Assembly: GCA_030146745.1 (NCBI GenBank)
Contig: JASLBD010000047.1
Location: 1-9,436, forward strand
Origin: Allosphingosinicella sp.
GTDB taxonomy: Bacteria; Pseudomonadota; Alphaproteobacteria; Sphingomonadales; Sphingomonadaceae
Length of the DNA: 9,436 nt
Direction: 5' to 3'
Position numbers and translations under genes: made by a program. Positions 1-6,706 of the stretch are shown here, one piece after another (positions within the stretch are counted from its first letter, which is position 1; each line of letters starts with the position of its first letter). The notes under the pieces are model-generated. The model was not told the DNA's origin. It made no database searches and saw nothing but the letters and a program-made list of their open reading frames with translations.

Positions 1-173
1 CTCTCGATATGGCGGCTCGCCAAGATGACACTCCGAGCGCTCACAGCAGCAATCCTAGGCGCCCTCTCGATCGCCACAATCACAAGCCACCCGCCATGGT
101 GGCTCAGACTGCTGGCTGAACCACCGAGAAAACGATCCATAATAGCCGCGAGGGCGATAAGTTAGCGCCTATG

Positions 174-249
174 GGACTTGATCCGGGATCCACCTTCTTG
201 CGCTACCGCACGAAAGGAAGGTGGATGCCGGATCAAGTCCGGCATGACG
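174..249. repeat. Interspersed palindromic repeat, copy A
   Basis: The left arm at 174-197 and the right arm at 217-240 are inverted complements at 23 of 24 positions, enclosing a 19-base loop that itself holds a small TGCG/CGCA hairpin. The right side continues with GGCATGACG, as in the two copies near 5563-5755, but the matching GTCATCC start of the left side is missing, so this copy has an eroded outer left end. The right arm can also fold on itself (GCCGGA-TCAAG-TCCGGC). It lies about 66 bases past the cysI stop codon, so it could form a structure at the 3' end of the operon transcript. It has no U-run and is not a standard terminator. Confidence 0.85.
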
Positions 250-283
250 AGACGGTGCAGATTTGACGAGACGGTGCAGATTT
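246..283. repeat. Perfect 19-bp tandem duplication
   Basis: GACGAGACGGTGCAGATTT occurs twice back to back, at 246-264 and 265-283, with no mismatch. The first unit begins inside the right end of palindromic repeat copy A. This looks like a recent local duplication at the edge of the repeat element. Confidence 0.9.
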
Positions 284-314
284 AGCGCCCGCCGCCCGCC
301 TGCGAGTTTCTCCG

Positions 315-2057
315 TCAGATTATCGGGTCGATCCGCCCCGGTATCTGCTGCTCGCTCGCCAGATAGGAGACACGCTCCACGAAGTCGCCGAGCCGCTCGC
401 CCGGCTGCCGCTCGCGCGCATAGCGGCCGAGCAGGTCTTCGAGAACGCCCAGGATCTCGGCGTCGCCGACATTCTCGCGGACCATCCGGGCCAGCCGTTC
501 GCCGTGGAAGCCGCCGCCGAGGTAGAGATTGTACTTGCCCGGGGCCCGGCCGGTCAGGGCGATCTCGGCGACATAGGGCCGGGAACAGCCGTTCGGGCAG
601 CCGCTGATCCGGAAGCTGATCGGCTCGCCCAGCAGGCCGTGCGCTTCGAGGATCGCTTCGATCCGCCCGAGGATGTCGGGCAGGTAGCGCTCGGCCTCGG
701 CCATGGCGAGACCGCAGGTGGGGAGGGCGACGCAGGCGATCGAGTTGCGGCGGATCGCGCTCTCCGGCTGGCCGGCGAGGCCGTGCCCGACGAGCAGCGC
801 TTCGATGGCGGGCCGGTCCTCCGCCGCCACGCCCGCCACGATCAGATTCTGGTTCGGAGTGACCCGGAAGGTGCCGCGATGCACCTGCGCGATCGCCCGA
901 AGCCCGTCGAGCCAGGACCGCCCCGGCCGGTTGGCGAGGCGGCCGCTCTCGACATAGAGGGTGCAGTTGGAGCGCCCGCTACCGGTCTCGCGCCAGCCGA
1001 ACGAATCGCCGTTCGAGGTGAAGTGGAAGGGCCTCGCCGGCTCGAGCGGGGCGCCGAGTCGCGACTCGATCTCGGCCTTGATCCAGGCCAGCCCCTTGTC
1101 GTCTATCGTATATTTGAAGCGGGCGCGGTTGCGCTCGGCGCGGTTGCCGTAGTCGCGCTGGACCGACATCACCGCTCCGGTCGCGGCGACCAGCCGGTCC
1201 TTGGGGATGAAGCCGACGACGTCGGCGAGCCGGGGATAGGTGAGGGGCTCGTTCTCGGTCCGGCCCATGCCGCCGCCGATGGCGACGTTATAGCCTTCGA
1301 GCCCGTCCGGGCCCTCGATGGCGATGAAGCCGAGATCCTGGGTGTAGACATCGATGTCGTTGGACGGCGGGACGACGAAGCCGATCTTGAACTTCCGCGG
1401 CAGATAGGTGGCGCCGTAGAACGGTTCCTCCTCCTCGTTCGACGAAGCGACCTTCTCCTCGCCGTACCAGATTTCGTGATAGGCGCGGGTCTTGGGCAGA
1501 TATTCGTCGCTGACCGTCCGGGCGGCTTCGACGACCTCGGCGTGGAGCTCCGAATCCCCGGGATCGGCGGCGCACATGACGTTGCGCGAGACGTCGCCGC
1601 AGGCGGCGACGGTGTCGAGCAGGGCTTCGTGAAGGCCCTGGATGGTCGCCCGCACGTCTTCCTTGAGGACCCAGTGGAACTGGAAGGTCTGGCGGGTGGT
1701 GAGCCGGAGCTGCCCGCCGCCATGGGCGCGGGCGAGCGCGTCGAGCTTCAGCCATTGCTCGGGCGTGCAGACTCCGCCGGGAAGCCGAACCCGGATCATG
1801 AAGCGATAGGCCGGCTCCAGCTTCTGGCGCCGCCGCTCGTCGCGCAGGTCGCGGTCGTCCTGCTGGTACATTCCGTGGATCTTCATCAGCCGCGTGTCGT
1901 CGGTGGCGACGGCGCCGGTGATCCGGTCGAGCAGGCCGGTGGCGATGGTTCCGCGAAGATAGTTGCTGGCCTTCTTCAGCCGCTCGTCGGCGCTCAGCCG
2001 GTCGAGCGGCTGGGAGAGGTCCTTGCTCCGGTCGTTGAGGATAACTGCGTCGGCCAT
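315..2057 (-). CDS. cysI: Sulfite reductase (NADPH) hemoprotein, beta subunit
   Basis: CysI carries the siroheme and the [4Fe-4S] cluster that perform the six-electron reduction of sulfite to sulfide, taking electrons from the CysJ flavoprotein. The 580-residue product is close to the usual length (E. coli about 570). The cluster/siroheme ligands are visible as C442-X5-C448 and C487-X3-C491 (the latter in GCPNGCSRP). Likely sulfite-binding basic residues sit in RLTTRQTF (118-125), SRNVMC (157-162) and PRKFKIGF (220-227). The ATG at 2057 follows the cysJ stop after one base (TGA-C-ATG), which suggests translational coupling. A longer in-frame start at 2108 would add 17 residues inside cysJ and looks unlikely. 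The start has only a weak ribosome binding site. This is the last gene of the operon. The neighbouring CysJ makes the NADPH-dependent form more likely than the ferredoxin-dependent one. Confidence 0.95.
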   Translation of the reverse strand: MADAVILNDRSKDLSQPLDRLSADERLKKASNYLRGTIATGLLDRITGAVATDDTRLMKIHGMYQQDDRDLRDERRRQKLEPAYRFMIRVRLPGGVCTPEQWLKLDALARAHGGGQLRLTTRQTFQFHWVLKEDVRATIQGLHEALLDTVAACGDVSRNVMCAADPGDSELHAEVVEAARTVSDEYLPKTRAYHEIWYGEEKVASSNEEEEPFYGATYLPRKFKIGFVVPPSNDIDVYTQDLGFIAIEGPDGLEGYNVAIGGGMGRTENEPLTYPRLADVVGFIPKDRLVAATGAVMSVQRDYGNRAERNRARFKYTIDDKGLAWIKAEIESRLGAPLEPARPFHFTSNGDSFGWRETGSGRSNCTLYVESGRLANRPGRSWLDGLRAIAQVHRGTFRVTPNQNLIVAGVAAEDRPAIEALLVGHGLAGQPESAIRRNSIACVALPTCGLAMAEAERYLPDILGRIEAILEAHGLLGEPISFRISGCPNGCSRPYVAEIALTGRAPGKYNLYLGGGFHGERLARMVRENVGDAEILGVLEDLLGRYARERQPGERLGDFVERVSYLASEQQIPGRIDPII

Positions 2058-2058
2058 G

Positions 2059-3864
2059 TCAGTAGACGTCCCGCTGATAACGGCGGCTGCGCTGCAGCTC
2101 GCGGACATATTCCTCGGCGCCCTCGCGCTGGAGGCGCCCCTCCTCGGCGACGATCGAGATCAGGGTCTCGTGAACGTCGGGCGCCATCCGCGCCGCGTCG
2201 CCGCACAGATAGAAATGGGCGCCGTCCTCGAGCCAGGCGAAGATCTCGCCGGCCCGCTCGGCCATCCGGTGCTGGACGTAGGCCCTGCCGCCCTGATCGC
2301 GCGAGAAGGCGACGTCCATGCGGGTGAGCAGGCCGTCCTTGAGCCAAGCCTGCCACTCGGTCTGATAGAGGAAGTCGCTCCGGAAGTTGCGCTCGCCGAA
2401 GAACAGCCAGGATTTGCCGCTCGCGCCGCGCGCCTCGCGCTCCTGGAGGAAGGCGCGATAGGGGGCGATGCCGGTGCCGGCGCCGATCATGATGATCGCC
2501 TTGTCGTCGCCGGGAAGGCGGAACTGCTCGTTCGCCTGGATGTAGACGGGCAGGCTGTCGCCTACTTCCGAACGATCGGCGAGTTGAGCGGAAGCGACTC
2601 CGTGGCGGGGCTCGCCGTGGAGCTGGTAGCGGACCGGGGCGAGGGTGATGTGCGCTTCGTCGGGCATCGCCGAGAGGCTGGACGAGATCGAGTAGAGGCG
2701 CGGCTGGAGCGGCCTCAGGCCGGCCACGAATGTTTCGGAATCGACGCCTTTCGACGGGAATTGCCTGACTATGTCGATGATGTGGTGGGCGCGAAGCCAG
2801 GCCTGGCGCTCTGCCTTGCCTTCGTCCCCGCTCAGCCGCCGGAGCTCCGCCGCGCCGGTCAGGGCGGCCCAATGGTCGAGGAAGCGGGGCGGGGTGATCG
2901 CGATCTCGAAATGGCTTTCGAGCGCTTCCGCCAGAGTCGTCGACGCGCCCTTCACATCGAGCCCGGAGTCGCCGGAGAGGCCGGTCGCGTCGAGCAAAGC
3001 GGCGACTACGGCGGGGTCGTTGCGGGTGACCACGCCCAGCGCGTCGCCCGGCTGGTAGACCAGACCCGAGCCGGCGATGTCGAGCTCGACATGGCGGGTC
3101 TCCTTGGTCGAGTCGCGGCCGACGATGGTGAGATTGTCGATGATCCGGGCCGGGAACGGATTGCGCTTGTCGTGCGCCGCCGCCGCCGGGAAGGTCGGCT
3201 CGGCCGAGGCGGACGCCTCGCAGGCCGCGCCGGCCTGGGCGACGAGCAGGGCCAGCGCCTCGGAGCGCCACTGCGCCGCCGTCTCGTCATAATCGACGTC
3301 GCATTCGACCCGTTCCGAAAGCCGGGCCGCTCCGAGCGCCTCGAAGCGCCGGTCGAGGCGCCGGCCGGCTTCGCAGAAATGCTCGTAGGTCGAATCGCCG
3401 AGCGCCAGGACGGAATAGCGAAGCTCGGGAAGCTTGGGCGCCTTCGGACCTTCGACATATTCGAAGAAATCGAGCGCCGGCTGGGGCGGGTCGCCCTCGC
3501 CGTGGGTGCTGACGATGAGGAGCAGGTCCTGCTCCTCCCTCAGCCGACGCGGCTTGTAGCGGGCCATGTCCTCGACCTGCGCGACCAGCCCCTGGTCCGC
3601 CGCGGCCGCGGCGAAGGCCTTGGCGAGCCCCGCGCAATTTCCCGTCTCGCCGCCGTGAAGCACGGTCAGGGTCCGGATCGCGGCCGCGGCTCCGGCGGGA
3701 AGGGCGCCGTCGCCGGCGAGCCGGGCGATGCCGGCCTCGAGGCCGGCGAAATAGCCGCTGATCCAGCGCGCCTGCTCGGGCGTGACCGAGCCGCTCAGGG
3801 CTTCGACCTGGCGGCGCTGCTCGAGGCTGAGCGTGTCCGCCGGGAAAGGATTCAGATGACCCAT
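2059..3864 (-). CDS. cysJ: Sulfite reductase (NADPH) flavoprotein, alpha subunit
   Basis: CysJ passes electrons from NADPH through FAD and FMN to the CysI hemoprotein. The 601-residue product matches the family length (E. coli 599). An FMN-binding flavodoxin domain spans about 65-208, with GGETGNC at 71-77, STHGEGD at 119-125 and GDSTYEHFC at 156-164. The FAD domain shows RLYSIS (389-394) and GVASAQL (422-428). The NADP(H) domain shows GAGTGIAPYR (461-470), GERNFRSDFLY (490-500) and YLCGD (552-556). The protein ends RRYQRDVY, a typical CysJ tail. The ATG at 3864 is supported by an AGGAGG ten bases upstream; the long open frame extending further upstream (to 4776) lies over cysN and is a shadow. 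The start of cysJ lies within cysN (13-base overlap), and cysI follows after one base. Confidence 0.96.
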   Translation of the reverse strand: MGHLNPFPADTLSLEQRRQVEALSGSVTPEQARWISGYFAGLEAGIARLAGDGALPAGAAAAIRTLTVLHGGETGNCAGLAKAFAAAAADQGLVAQVEDMARYKPRRLREEQDLLLIVSTHGEGDPPQPALDFFEYVEGPKAPKLPELRYSVLALGDSTYEHFCEAGRRLDRRFEALGAARLSERVECDVDYDETAAQWRSEALALLVAQAGAACEASASAEPTFPAAAAHDKRNPFPARIIDNLTIVGRDSTKETRHVELDIAGSGLVYQPGDALGVVTRNDPAVVAALLDATGLSGDSGLDVKGASTTLAEALESHFEIAITPPRFLDHWAALTGAAELRRLSGDEGKAERQAWLRAHHIIDIVRQFPSKGVDSETFVAGLRPLQPRLYSISSSLSAMPDEAHITLAPVRYQLHGEPRHGVASAQLADRSEVGDSLPVYIQANEQFRLPGDDKAIIMIGAGTGIAPYRAFLQEREARGASGKSWLFFGERNFRSDFLYQTEWQAWLKDGLLTRMDVAFSRDQGGRAYVQHRMAERAGEIFAWLEDGAHFYLCGDAARMAPDVHETLISIVAEEGRLQREGAEEYVRELQRSRRYQRDVY

Positions 3865-5534
3865 TCGGCTTCCCCCTCCTGATCGAGATCGGCCGGCGCG
3901 ACCTGACGGCCCGGCCATGCCTCGGCGGCCGGGACGTCGACCGCGACGAGGATGTGCAGGCCCGCCCGGCTCATCAGGCCCGCGACGGCGCGGACCCGCC
4001 GGATATGCTCGGCCATGTCGGCGGGGCCGTCGGCGAGGTCGCTGCTGAGGTTTTCGCGAAGCGAGGCTTCGTCGAGGATGAAGCTCATCCGGCCCATCGC
4101 CTGGAGCTTCTGCTGCGCCCTGGCGGCGATCTCGGCGCGCTCTTCGGGAGCGACTGAGTTGAGCCAGATGATCCGGTCCGCCTCGCCGGTCGCCCGGTCG
4201 AGCCTGGCCCCGCGCGGGAAGCCGTCGATCATTCCGGCGGCGGCGGTGGCGTGGCTGAGCTTGTCGATGAGGATGAAGGCGCCGAGCTCGCGGCCCCGGA
4301 CATAAGGGATTGCGGCGACCTCGCGGTCGAGCCTCAGTTCGCAGCGGCCGATGTCGTTCAGGGCGAGCAGGCGGGCGCCGCTCGGTCGGCCGGTGTCGAC
4401 CTCGACGATATGCTCGACCCTGCTCACCGTCGCCGAGACAATGCTCGCGCCGATCTTCAGCCAGTAGGAGCGGCCGGGCGCGAGCGGCTCGTCCGACATC
4501 CAGACGAGGTTGGCGACGAGGCCGTCGGCGACCTGGGGCGGCGAGGCGGCGGAAGCGATCACCTCGCCGCGCGAGCAGTCGACCTCGTCGGTGAGGGTGA
4601 GGGTGACCGACTGGCCTTCGACGGCGCGGTCGAGGTCGCCGTTCAGGGTGACGATCCGCTCGACGTGCGAGCGCCGGCCGGAGGGGAGGATGACGATCTC
4701 GTCGCCCGGACGCACGGTCCCGCCGGCGATCCGCCCGGCATAGCCGCGGAAGCGGCTGTCGGGGCGGTTCACCCACTGGACGGCCATGTGGAAATGGTTG
4801 GAATCGGGCCGCGCGGCGGCGATCGGGACGGTCTCGAGATGCTCGAGCAGGGAGGGGCCCTCGTACCAGGGGGTGGCGGGGCTGGGAGAGGCGATATTGT
4901 CGCCGGTGAGGGCGGCGATCGGGATGGCGGTGAAGGCGCCGATGCCGATCTCGTCGGCGAAGGCTCGATAATCTCCGATGATCGCCTCGAACCGCTCCCG
5001 GCTGTAGTCGACCATGTCCATCTTGTTGACGGCGAGGACGACGTGGCGGATCCCGAGCAGGTGGACGAGGTGGCTGTGCCGCCGGGTCTGGGTGAGAACG
5101 CCCTTGCGGGCGTCGATGAGGATGATGGCGAGGTCGGCGGTCGAGGCGCCGGTCACCATGTTGCGGGTATATTGCTCGTGGCCGGGCGTGTCGGCGACGA
5201 TGAACTTGCGCTTCTCGGTCGCGAAGAAGCGGTAGGCGACGTCGATGGTGATGCCCTGCTCGCGCTCGGCGCTGAGGCCGTCGACGAGAAGGGCGAAATC
5301 GAGGTCTTCGCCTTGGGTGCCGGACCGGCGGCTGTCCGCCTCGAGCGCCGCGAGCTGGTCCTCGAACAGCATCTTGCTGTCGTAGAGCAGCCGGCCGAGC
5401 AGGGTCGACTTGCCGTCGTCGACCGAGCCGCAGGTCAGAAGCCTCAGAAGCGACTTGCTCTGGCTGGCCTCGAGAAAGGCTTCGACTTCGGCGAAGGCGG
5501 GGTCGGTGGCCGGTTCGTGCAGGGCGGTGGCCAT
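3852..5534 (-). CDS. cysN: Sulfate adenylyltransferase GTPase subunit with degenerate CysC tail
   Basis: CysN couples GTP hydrolysis to formation of adenosine 5'-phosphosulfate (APS) by its partner CysD. The translation-factor-type GTPase signatures are intact: P-loop GSVDDGKST (36-44), EQGITI (92-97), DTPGHEQY (115-122) and NKMD (170-173), followed by beta-barrel domains to about residue 440. At 560 residues it is longer than a stand-alone CysN (about 475) and shorter than a CysN-CysC fusion (about 620-640). Residues 453-540 align without gaps to the first half of APS kinase but lack its P-loop, and the rest of the kinase is absent (separate entry). The ATG at 5534 directly follows a TAG that closes the upstream repeat-encoded frame; no strong ribosome binding site is visible. 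The gene overlaps cysJ by 13 bases and is separated from cysD by the repeat block. Confidence 0.95.
   Translation of the reverse strand: MATALHEPATDPAFAEVEAFLEASQSKSLLRLLTCGSVDDGKSTLLGRLLYDSKMLFEDQLAALEADSRRSGTQGEDLDFALLVDGLSAEREQGITIDVAYRFFATEKRKFIVADTPGHEQYTRNMVTGASTADLAIILIDARKGVLTQTRRHSHLVHLLGIRHVVLAVNKMDMVDYSRERFEAIIGDYRAFADEIGIGAFTAIPIAALTGDNIASPSPATPWYEGPSLLEHLETVPIAAARPDSNHFHMAVQWVNRPDSRFRGYAGRIAGGTVRPGDEIVILPSGRRSHVERIVTLNGDLDRAVEGQSVTLTLTDEVDCSRGEVIASAASPPQVADGLVANLVWMSDEPLAPGRSYWLKIGASIVSATVSRVEHIVEVDTGRPSGARLLALNDIGRCELRLDREVAAIPYVRGRELGAFILIDKLSHATAAAGMIDGFPRGARLDRATGEADRIIWLNSVAPEERAEIAARAQQKLQAMGRMSFILDEASLRENLSSDLADGPADMAEHIRRVRAVAGLMSRAGLHILVAVDVPAAEAWPGRQVAPADLDQEGEAEWVI
3875..3880 (-). 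promoter_or_regulatory. Ribosome binding site of cysJ
   Basis: AGGAGG on the minus strand, ten bases before the ATG at 3864 and inside the 3' end of cysN. It fixes the start among the much longer open frame that runs upstream over cysN. Confidence 0.75.
3915..4178 (-). other. Degenerate, truncated APS kinase (CysC-like) domain of CysN
   Basis: CysN residues 453-540. Compared from memory with E. coli CysC, the segment aligns without gaps: IIW for VLW, then KLQAMGRMSFILD, then DEASLRENL for DGDNVRHGL, then the shared IRRV (511-514) and GLMSRAGL for NLMVEAGL, then VDVP for FISP. The P-loop GLSGSGKST is replaced by SVAPEERAE (460-468, bases 4131-4157), removing both the glycines and the essential Lys-Ser/Thr. 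The DGDN motif is also changed. The protein ends before the DPKGLYKKAR-type region, so roughly the last 80 residues of the kinase are missing. There is no room for a frameshifted remainder because cysJ begins at once. It should not bind ATP or phosphorylate APS. A structural or regulatory role is possible but unproven. Confidence 0.82.
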
Positions 5535-5780
5535 CTAGAGCGCCGAGAATTGAGGCTGAATCGTCATCCCGGACTTGATCCGGGATCCATCTTCTTCGAG
5601 CGCTTGCGAGGGAGGAAGAAAGGTGGATGCCGGATCAAGTCCGGCATGACGAACGAAAGAGGCTACGGTCATCCCGGACTTGATCCGGGATCCATCTTCT
5701 TCGAGCGCTTGCGAACGAGGAAGAAAGGTGGATGCCGGATCAAGTCCGGCATGACGAACGAAGTAAACTGTTCCGGGCAT
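5535..5780 (-). CDS. Repeat-encoded open frame filling the cysD-cysN gap (doubtful gene)
   Basis: An 81-codon frame starts with ATG at 5780, two bases after the cysD stop, and ends with TAG at 5537-5535, directly against the cysN ATG and in the same frame as cysN. It consists almost entirely of two tandem 35-residue units, each with RHAGLDPAST followed by SQALEEDGSRIKSGMT, which are the translated palindromic repeats. An AGGAAGG lies 12 bases before the ATG. Peptides of this kind turn up in many hypothetical proteins of repeat-rich alphaproteobacterial genomes, so a functional protein is unlikely. The exact fit between two stop/start pairs could nevertheless let ribosomes travel from cysD to cysN. 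Confidence 0.2.
   Translation of the reverse strand: MPGTVYFVRHAGLDPASTFLPRSQALEEDGSRIKSGMTVASFVRHAGLDPASTFLPPSQALEEDGSRIKSGMTIQPQFSAL
5563..5650. repeat. Interspersed palindromic repeat, copy B
   Basis: An 88-base element running from GTCAT to ATGAC. Its outer 27-base arms are inverted complements at 25 of 27 positions, with the two mismatches placed inside otherwise perfect stems. The inner part continues as a weaker stem (CTTCTT with AAGAA). Each arm also contains its own hairpin (CCCGGA-CTTGA-TCCGGG on the left, GCCGGA-TCAAG-TCCGGC on the right), so two alternative folds are possible. It is identical to copy C at 86 of 88 positions and is followed, like copy C, by GAACGAA. The tandem period is 105 bases. 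I see no transposase. Confidence 0.92.
5668..5755. repeat. Interspersed palindromic repeat, copy C
   Basis: The second tandem copy, differing from copy B only at two adjacent loop positions (GCGAGGG in B, GCGAACG in C), and followed by GAACGAA at 5756-5762. With copy B it fills most of the space between cysD and cysN, so the operon transcript would carry two large hairpins there. Structured repeats inside operons can affect transcript decay or the ratio of flanking products; that role is not shown here. Confidence 0.92.
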
Positions 5781-5782
5781 GC

Positions 5783-6706
5783 TCAGAAATAGCCTTCCTG
5801 CTTCTTGCGCTCCATGCTGGCCGCGCCGTCATGGTCGATGGCCCGGTTCTGGCGCTCCGAGGTAGTGGCGAGAAGCATCTCGCGGATGACCTGCGGCAGG
5901 GTCGTCGCCCGGCTCTCGACGGCTCCGGTGAGGGGGTAGCAGCCGAGCGTCCGGAAGCGCACCGAGCGCTGCACCGGCACTTCGCCCTCGCGCAGCGGGA
6001 AGCGGTCGTCGTCGACCATCAGGATCATGCCGTCGCGCTCCACGGTCGGCCGAGGCGAGGCGAGATAGAGCGGGACGATGGGGATGTTCTCGGCATAGAT
6101 ATATTGCCAGATGTCGAGCTCGGTCCAGTTGGAGAGGGGGAAGACCCGCATCGACTCGCCGCGCGACTTTCGGGCGTTGTAGAGCGACCAGAGCTCGGGC
6201 CGCTGGTTCTTCGGATCCCAGCGGTGGTGGGCGGAGCGGAAGCTGAAGATGCGTTCCTTGGCCCGGCTCTTGTCCTCGTCCCGCCGCGCGCCGCCGAAGG
6301 CCGCGTCGAAGCCGTGGAGATCGAGCGCCTGACGGAGCCCTTCGGTCTTCCACAGGTCGGTGTGGAGGCTGCCGTGATCGAACGGGTTGATCCCGCGCCG
6401 CTCGGCTTCGGGATTGCGGTGGACGATCAGCTCGACGCCCGCTTCCGCGGCGACCCGGTCGCGCAGCGCGTACATGTCGCGAAACTTCCATGTGGTGTCG
6501 ACATGGAGGAGCGGGAAGGGCGGCGGCGCCGGGAAGAAGGCCTTGCGGGCGAGGTGGAGCATCACCGCGCTGTCCTTGCCGACCGAATAGAGCATGACCG
6601 GCCGCTCGGCCTCGGCGACCACTTCGCGAAGGATGTGGATGCTCTCGGACTCGAGCTGCTCGAGATGGGTGAGGCCGCGGGTGAGGAAGGTTGCCGGGGC
6701 GTTCAC
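5783..6706 (-). CDS. cysD: Sulfate adenylyltransferase subunit 2 (ATP sulfurylase)
   Basis: CysD is the catalytic subunit that forms APS and pyrophosphate from ATP and sulfate, driven by the CysN GTPase. The 307-residue product is collinear with E. coli CysD (302) over nearly its whole length. Visible signatures are the PP-loop SVGKDSA (41-47), the [12 protein letters not shown] region, [59 protein letters not shown] and the terminal GYF. The start is GTG at 6706, overlapping the cysG stop as GTGA. A GGAGG seven bases upstream supports it, and no ATG occurs before residue 38. Downstream, its partner cysN is separated by 248 bases of palindromic repeats, which is odd for two subunits of one enzyme. 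Confidence 0.97.
   Translation of the reverse strand: MNAPATFLTRGLTHLEQLESESIHILREVVAEAERPVMLYSVGKDSAVMLHLARKAFFPAPPPFPLLHVDTTWKFRDMYALRDRVAAEAGVELIVHRNPEAERRGINPFDHGSLHTDLWKTEGLRQALDLHGFDAAFGGARRDEDKSRAKERIFSFRSAHHRWDPKNQRPELWSLYNARKSRGESMRVFPLSNWTELDIWQYIYAENIPIVPLYLASPRPTVERDGMILMVDDDRFPLREGEVPVQRSVRFRTLGCYPLTGAVESRATTLPQVIREMLLATTSERQNRAIDHDGAASMERKKQEGYF

Larger units (their letters stand above)
1..314. other. Region downstream of cysI without a convincing gene
   Basis: This stretch lies beyond the cysI stop codon. Bases 1-165 are open in one plus-strand frame, with an ATG at 25-27 and a TAG at 163-165. It would encode a 46-residue peptide with a hydrophobic stretch near its start, but about 40% of third codon positions are A or T, unlike the strongly G/C-ending codons of the operon, and I see no ribosome binding site I trust. 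A short inverted repeat, AGCCAC (85-90) with GTGGCT (99-104), is present without a T-run. The rest holds one copy of the interspersed palindromic repeat and a 19-bp tandem duplication, listed separately. No classical intrinsic terminator for the cys operon is visible. Confidence 0.6.

Noticed and set aside
25..165. Small plus-strand frame with a hydrophobic start at the left edge
   Set aside because: Codon use differs from the operon, no good ribosome binding site is seen and no family is recognised; it is described only within the left-end region.
174..240. Intrinsic terminator after cysI
   Set aside because: The hairpin is strong but has no T-run on the operon strand, and the same element occurs inside the operon between cysD and cysN, where termination would be harmful.
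2058..2108. Longer cysI start adding 17 residues
   Set aside because: The extension overlaps cysJ and resembles no CysI N-terminus; the ATG at 2057 next to the cysJ stop fits better.
3865..4776. Long upstream extension of the cysJ reading frame
   Set aside because: It runs over cysN in another frame with low-complexity Arg/Pro/Ala-rich sequence; the AGGAGG before 3864 and the family length fix the cysJ start.
5563..5762. CRISPR-like tandem repeats
   Set aside because: Only two units, each 88 bases with long inverted arms and no unique spacers of regular size; they match a palindromic interspersed repeat instead.
4251..5792. 513-codon plus-strand open frame opposite cysN, and similar long frames at 504-2327, 1963-3882, 5732-6964 and 6691-7956
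   Set aside because: They lie antisense to clear cys genes, match no family I recognise, and are expected from G/C-ending codons in a high-GC genome.
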